Source: Paractinoplanes toevensis
GTDB lineage: Bacteria; Actinomycetota; Actinomycetes; Mycobacteriales; Micromonosporaceae
Length of the DNA stretch: 64,000 nt
Assembly (NCBI RefSeq): GCF_018332695.1
Contig: NZ_BOQN01000059.1
Coordinates: forward strand, 124,001 to 188,000
Reading direction: 5' to 3'
A program made the translations under genes and the position numbers. This document shows positions 60,501 through 64,000 of this stretch, in pieces (within the stretch, counting starts at the first letter, position 1; every line of letters begins with the position of its first letter). The notes under the pieces were generated by a model, which had not been told where the DNA came from, ran no database searches, and saw only the letters and a program-made list of their open reading frames with translations.

Positions 60501-61784
60501 ATGGCCACCATTGAAGCGATCGTCGCCCGCGAGATTCTCGACTCCCGGGGTAACCCGACCGTCGAGGTCGAGGTCGGGCTGGACGACGGAACGGTCGGCC
60601 GCGCCGCGGTGCCTTCGGGTGCCTCCACCGGCGCGTTTGAGGCGCTCGAGCTGCGCGACGGCGACAAGGGCCGTTACCTGGGCAAGGGCGTCGAGAAGGC
60701 CGTTGCCAACATCGAAGACAAGATCGCCGACGAGCTCATCGGTTACGAGGCGAGCGAGCAGCGGCTGATCGACCAGAAGATGCTCGACCTGGACGGCACC
60801 GCCGACAAGTCGGAGCTGGGCGCGAACGCGATTCTCGGCGTGTCGCTGGCGATCGCCAAGGCCGCCGCGCAGTCGGCCGAGCTGCCGCTGTTCCGCTACC
60901 TCGGTGGCCCCAACGCGGCGCTGCTGCCGGTGCCGATGATGAACATCCTGAACGGTGGTGCGCACGCCGACTCGAACGTCGACGTGCAGGAGTTCATGAT
61001 CGCCCCGATCGGCGCGCCGACCTTCCGCGAGGCGCTGCGCACCGGCGCGGAGGTCTACCACGCGCTGAAGTCGGTGCTGAAGAAGAAGGGCCTGTCGACC
61101 GGCCTGGGCGACGAGGGCGGCTTCGCGCCGAGCCTGGCGGCCAACGCCGCCGCGCTCGACCTGATCGCCGAGGCGGTCAAGGCGGCCGGTTTCACCCTGG
61201 GCACCGACATCGTGCTGGCCATGGACGTCGCGGCCACCGAGTTCTACAAGGACGGGGCGTACGTCTTCGAGGGCTCGCCCAAGTCGACGGACGAGATGAT
61301 CCAGTACTACGCGAAGCTCGCCGACGAGTACCCGATCGTCTCGATCGAGGACCCGCTGGCCGAGGAGGACTGGGCCGGCTGGAGCGCGATGACCGCCCAG
61401 CTCGGCAACAAGATCCAGATCGTCGGCGACGACCTGTTCGTGACCAACCCGACCCGCATCGGCCGGGGCATCGCGGAAGACGCGGCCAACGCGGTCCTCG
61501 TCAAGGTCAACCAGATCGGCTCGCTCACCGAGACGCTGGACGCGGTCGACCTGGCCCACCGGGCCGGTTTCAAGACGATGATGTCGCACCGTTCGGGTGA
61601 GACCGAGGACACCACGATCGCCGACCTCGCGGTCGCGGTCGGCAGTGGCCAGATCAAGACCGGCGCCCCGGCTCGTTCCGACCGGGTCGCCAAGTACAAC
61701 CAGCTCCTGCGCATCGAGGAGCAGCTGGAGAGCGCGGCGCGGTACGCCGGTGCGGGCGCTTTCCCGCGTTACCGGACCGCGTAA
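60501..61784 (+). CDS. eno: Enolase (phosphopyruvate hydratase)
   Basis: Glycolytic enzyme converting 2-phosphoglycerate to PEP. The 427-aa protein has the mobile loop VPSGASTGAFEALELRD, LGDEGGFAPSL, VSIEDPLAEEDW (metal ligands) and SHRSGETEDTTIADLAVA. ATG 60501 has a strong ribosome site GAAGGGGAG upstream. It precedes the FtsB-like septation gene, as in many actinobacteria. Confidence 0.97.
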   Translation: MATIEAIVAREILDSRGNPTVEVEVGLDDGTVGRAAVPSGASTGAFEALELRDGDKGRYLGKGVEKAVANIEDKIADELIGYEASEQRLIDQKMLDLDGTADKSELGANAILGVSLAIAKAAAQSAELPLFRYLGGPNAALLPVPMMNILNGGAHADSNVDVQEFMIAPIGAPTFREALRTGAEVYHALKSVLKKKGLSTGLGDEGGFAPSLAANAAALDLIAEAVKAAGFTLGTDIVLAMDVAATEFYKDGAYVFEGSPKSTDEMIQYYAKLADEYPIVSIEDPLAEEDWAGWSAMTAQLGNKIQIVGDDLFVTNPTRIGRGIAEDAANAVLVKVNQIGSLTETLDAVDLAHRAGFKTMMSHRSGETEDTTIADLAVAVGSGQIKTGAPARSDRVAKYNQLLRIEEQLESAARYAGAGAFPRYRTA

Positions 61785-61807
61785 CGGGCCGACCGAAGAT
61801 CATGGAG

Positions 61808-61836
61808 TTGTGGCACTCTCAATGGGAGTGCCACAA
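61808..61836. promoter_or_regulatory. CIRCE-like inverted repeat between eno and ftsB-like gene
   Basis: TTGTGGCACTC (61808-61818), 7-nt spacer, GAGTGCCACAA (61826-61836), a perfect 11-bp inverted repeat. The core GCACTC/GAGTGC is that of the HrcA operator CIRCE, whose spacer is 9, not 7. It is either an eno terminator (no T-run) or an operator upstream of the division gene at 61866. Confidence 0.55.
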
Positions 61837-61865
61837 TCCGTGACCGTCGAGCGGGGGAGCCAGGG

Positions 61866-62420
61866 GTGACCACACAGCGGCGCGCACCGAGCGGACAGGG
61901 CCCGTCCCGCCGCCCGGCATCGTCGCGGGTGCGCACGACCGGCACGACCCGCGTGCAGACCCGCACCCGGGCTCGGCCCGCCCCGACCCGGCGCACCGTC
62001 AATGTGGGCTCCGGACCGGCGAAACGCACCGCCGCCCCCAGGCCACGCGCGCTGACCGGCCGGGCCACCGTCCTGATCGTGGTGTTCGTCGCCTTGGCTC
62101 TCGCGTACACCTATCCGTTGCGGGTCTATCTCGCCCAGGAGTCGCAGATCGCCCAGCTGGAGGCCGATCAGGCCGCCCAGCGCAAGCTGATCGCCGCGAA
62201 ATCGGAAGAGCTGGCGAAGTGGGACGATCCGGAATATCTCCGGGCGCAGGCCCGGGAGCGGCTCTTCTACGTCCTGCCGGGGGAGACCCCGCTGCGCGTG
62301 CTCAACGACCCGGACGGCGCCGCGAAAGAATCCGGGAAGCCGGCCTCGGCCGTCCCTGACCGCTGGTACGACACGTTGTGGAGCAGCGTCCAAGCCGCCG
62401 ACTCGGAGCCTTCTAACTGA
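61866..62420 (+). CDS. ftsB: FtsB/DivIC-like septum formation initiator
   Basis: A 184-aa bitopic protein: Arg/Thr-rich cytoplasmic N-terminus (about 60 aa), one TM segment (VLIVVFVALALAYTYPL), and an extracytoplasmic coiled coil (SQIAQLEADQAAQRKLIAAK) followed by the ARERLFYVLPGE motif. It joins FtsL and FtsQ in the divisome. GTG 61866 has GGGG upstream. The gene order eno-ftsB-DUF501-ppx is conserved in actinobacteria. Confidence 0.87.
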   Translation: MTTQRRAPSGQGPSRRPASSRVRTTGTTRVQTRTRARPAPTRRTVNVGSGPAKRTAAPRPRALTGRATVLIVVFVALALAYTYPLRVYLAQESQIAQLEADQAAQRKLIAAKSEELAKWDDPEYLRAQARERLFYVLPGETPLRVLNDPDGAAKESGKPASAVPDRWYDTLWSSVQAADSEPSN

Positions 62421-62422
62421 TC

Positions 62423-62926
62423 ATGGCCACACCCTCCGAAGCCGACCTCGAGATCGTGGCGGCCCAGCTCGGCCGCACCCCCCGTGGCACTCGCGCGATC
62501 GCGCACCGCTGCCCCTGCGGCAATCCCGACGTGGTCGAGACCGAACCGCGTCTGCCCGACGGCACCCCGTTCCCCACGCTCTTCTATCTGACCTGCCCGC
62601 ATGCGACGGCCGCGTGCAGCCGGCTGGAGTCGGCCGGCGTGATGCGCGACATGCAGGAGCGGTTGTCGACCGATCCGGAGCTGGCCCAGCACTATGCGCG
62701 GGCGGCGGAGGACTATCTGGCCCGGCGCAAGGCCATCGAGGACGTGCCGGAGATCTCCCAGGTGGCCGCGGGCGGCATGCCGGACCGGGTGAAATGCCTT
62801 CACGTCCACCTCGGGCACGCCCTGGCGGCGGGTCGCGGCGTCAACCCGTTCGGCGACGAGGTGCGCGACGCGGTGGAGCCGTGGTGGGTCGAGGGTCCCT
62901 GCGTTTCCCTTAAAAAGGACGAATGA
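62423..62926 (+). CDS. DUF501 domain-containing protein
   Basis: A 167-aa cytoplasmic protein of the DUF501 family: AQLGRTPRGTRAIAHRCPCG, LPDGTPFPTLFYLTCP and CLHVHLGHALAAGRGVNPFG with conserved Cys/His that may bind metal. Starts 2 bp after ftsB. Found next to ftsB and ppx in many actinobacteria; function unknown. Confidence 0.9.
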   Translation: MATPSEADLEIVAAQLGRTPRGTRAIAHRCPCGNPDVVETEPRLPDGTPFPTLFYLTCPHATAACSRLESAGVMRDMQERLSTDPELAQHYARAAEDYLARRKAIEDVPEISQVAAGGMPDRVKCLHVHLGHALAAGRGVNPFGDEVRDAVEPWWVEGPCVSLKKDE

Positions 62927-63421
62927 GTGGAAATCCGGCGGGCGCGCACCAGGGACATCAAGGCTATCCGGACTCTCGTCGATGCCTACACCGCCGATCG
63001 GCGCCTGCTCAGCAAGGCCACCGTCACGCTGTACGAGTCGGTGCAGGAGTTCTGGGTCGCGGTCGACGAGGAGGATCGGGTCCTCGGCTGCGGCGCTCTG
63101 CACGTGATGTGGGAAGACCTCGCTGAGATCCGTACGGTGGCGGTCGACCCTGCCTTCCGCGGCCGCAAGCTGGGGCACAAGATTGTGACCCGCCTCCTCG
63201 ATGTTGCTCGTGAGCTGGGCGTAGCCCGGGTTTTCTGCCTGACCTTCGAGACCCGTTTCTTCGGCTTGTTCGGCTTCACCGAGATCGACGGCGCCCCCGT
63301 GCCGCACGCCGTCTACGAGCAGCTGTTGCGTTCCTACGACGAGGGTGTCGCCGAGTTCCTCGACCTCGAGCGGGTCAAACCCAACACCCTGGGGAACACG
63401 AGAATGCTGCTGCACCTATGA
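62927..63421 (+). CDS. Amino-acid N-acetyltransferase (GNAT family)
   Basis: A 164-aa GNAT acetyltransferase. The acetyl-CoA site is IRTVAVDPAFRGRKLGHKIV (with R/QxxGxG/A-like RGRKLG) and VFCLTFETRFFGLFGF is typical of the ArgA-type family that acetylates glutamate for arginine synthesis (Rv2747-like). GTG 62927 starts right after the DUF501 stop and overlaps ppx by 4 nt. The ArgA role is probable but not shown. Confidence 0.82.
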   Translation: MEIRRARTRDIKAIRTLVDAYTADRRLLSKATVTLYESVQEFWVAVDEEDRVLGCGALHVMWEDLAEIRTVAVDPAFRGRKLGHKIVTRLLDVARELGVARVFCLTFETRFFGLFGFTEIDGAPVPHAVYEQLLRSYDEGVAEFLDLERVKPNTLGNTRMLLHL

Positions 63422-64000
63422 GAGTCGCGGCGATCGACTGCGGCACCAACTCGATCCGGCTGCTCATCGCGGACGTCGCGAATGGCGAGATCACCGATGT
63501 CGCCCGGCGGATGGAGATCGTCCGGCTGGGCGAGGGCGTCGATCGCACCGGCCGGCTGTCCGACGCGGCGCTGGCGCGCACGCGAAAGGCCCTCGAGGGG
63601 TACGCCGCGGAAATAGCGGATCTCGGGATCACGACGGTCCGGATGTGTGCCACGTCGGCGTCCCGGGACGCGTCCAATGCGGCCGACTTCCGGGAGATGG
63701 TCCGCGGCGTGCTCGGCGTCGACCCCGAGGTGATCACCGGGGACGAGGAGGCGCGACTCTCGTTCACCGGCGCGGTCGCCGGCCTCGACGCGTCACCACC
63801 CTTTCTGATCTTCGACATCGGCGGCGGCTCGACCGAGTTCGTGACCGGCGTCGACGGGGTGGAGCACGCGATCTCGATGGACATCGGCTGCGTCCGGATG
63901 ACCGAGCGGCACCTGCACTCCGACCCGCCGTCGGCCTCGGAGATCGCCGCCGCCACCCGGGACATCACCGAGGCGGTGGACACTGCACTGGCCACCGTTC
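63418..64000 (+). CDS. ppx: Exopolyphosphatase Ppx/GppA family (partial)
   Basis: The first 194 codons of a Ppx/GppA phosphatase, which degrades polyphosphate or pppGpp; the rest is beyond the window. It has the ASKHA phosphate-1 motif VAAIDCGTNSIRLLIAD, CATSASRDA, and the phosphate-2 loop FDIGGGSTEFV. ATG 63418 overlaps the acetyltransferase stop as ATGA. Confidence 0.93.
   Translation, partial: MRVAAIDCGTNSIRLLIADVANGEITDVARRMEIVRLGEGVDRTGRLSDAALARTRKALEGYAAEIADLGITTVRMCATSASRDASNAADFREMVRGVLGVDPEVITGDEEARLSFTGAVAGLDASPPFLIFDIGGGSTEFVTGVDGVEHAISMDIGCVRMTERHLHSDPPSASEIAAATRDITEAVDTALATV

Noticed and set aside
61808..61836. Calling the eno-ftsB repeat a true CIRCE element
   Set aside because: The spacer is 7 nt, not 9, and neither neighbour is a chaperone gene; I list it only as CIRCE-like.

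Overview
The window is high-GC actinobacterial chromosome and most resembles a member of the Micromonosporaceae such as Actinoplanes. The evidence is the gene order sucC-sucD-perM(DUF6350)-purN-purH, seen with the same neighbours in mycobacteria, the many GTG starts and 4-nt GTGA/ATGA overlaps, an MfpA-type pentapeptide protein and a DUF664/DinB protein. The genus is inferred from gene content only. I see no rRNA, tRNA, CRISPR array, transposase or prophage gene.

Layout. 1-14.3 kb is mainly core metabolism: the end of a cobalamin-binding protein, sucCD, perM, purN-purH, an mfpA-like gene, mdh, a metallo-beta-lactamase-fold hydrolase, phoD, icd and two DJ-1/PfpI proteins. 13.8-16.3 kb is a DeoR regulator-galT-DinB block. 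16.3-31.2 kb is a large surface-polysaccharide locus: Wzx flippase, Wzy-like polymerase, Wzz-like protein with a degenerate kinase domain, a GT2 and a TagA/WecB-type glycosyltransferase, two sulfotransferases, an APS kinase fused to a sulfurylase-like domain, a methyltransferase, a kinase-fold protein and two GH26-type glycosidases. Together these suggest a secreted sulfated glycan. 31.9-37.6 kb is a signalling block: PAS-GAF histidine kinase, double-domain KaiC-like ATPase overlapping a single-domain receiver, and an OmpR-type regulator. 37.6-41.0 kb is a complete P450 operon (P450, 3Fe-4S ferredoxin, ferredoxin reductase, SDR) behind a 22-nt tandem repeat.

41.0-42.7 kb holds a two-gene accessory unit: a DUF4365 nuclease-like gene with a one-base frameshift near its end, and an unrecognised 382-aa partner. 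42.8-46.2 kb is a four-gene ABC transporter operon, followed by ppc, a hoxX-type gene with no hydrogenase genes nearby, and mfd. 54.8-64 kb is the conserved run surA-like lipoprotein, mazG, DUF885 peptidase, DUF1206, lipoprotein, PilZ protein, eno, ftsB-like, DUF501, GNAT acetyltransferase and the start of ppx.

The most interesting parts are the putative sulfated-polysaccharide locus, the frameshifted DUF4365 unit, the KaiC-receiver-histidine kinase block, and several unexplained inverted or tandem repeats at promoters.
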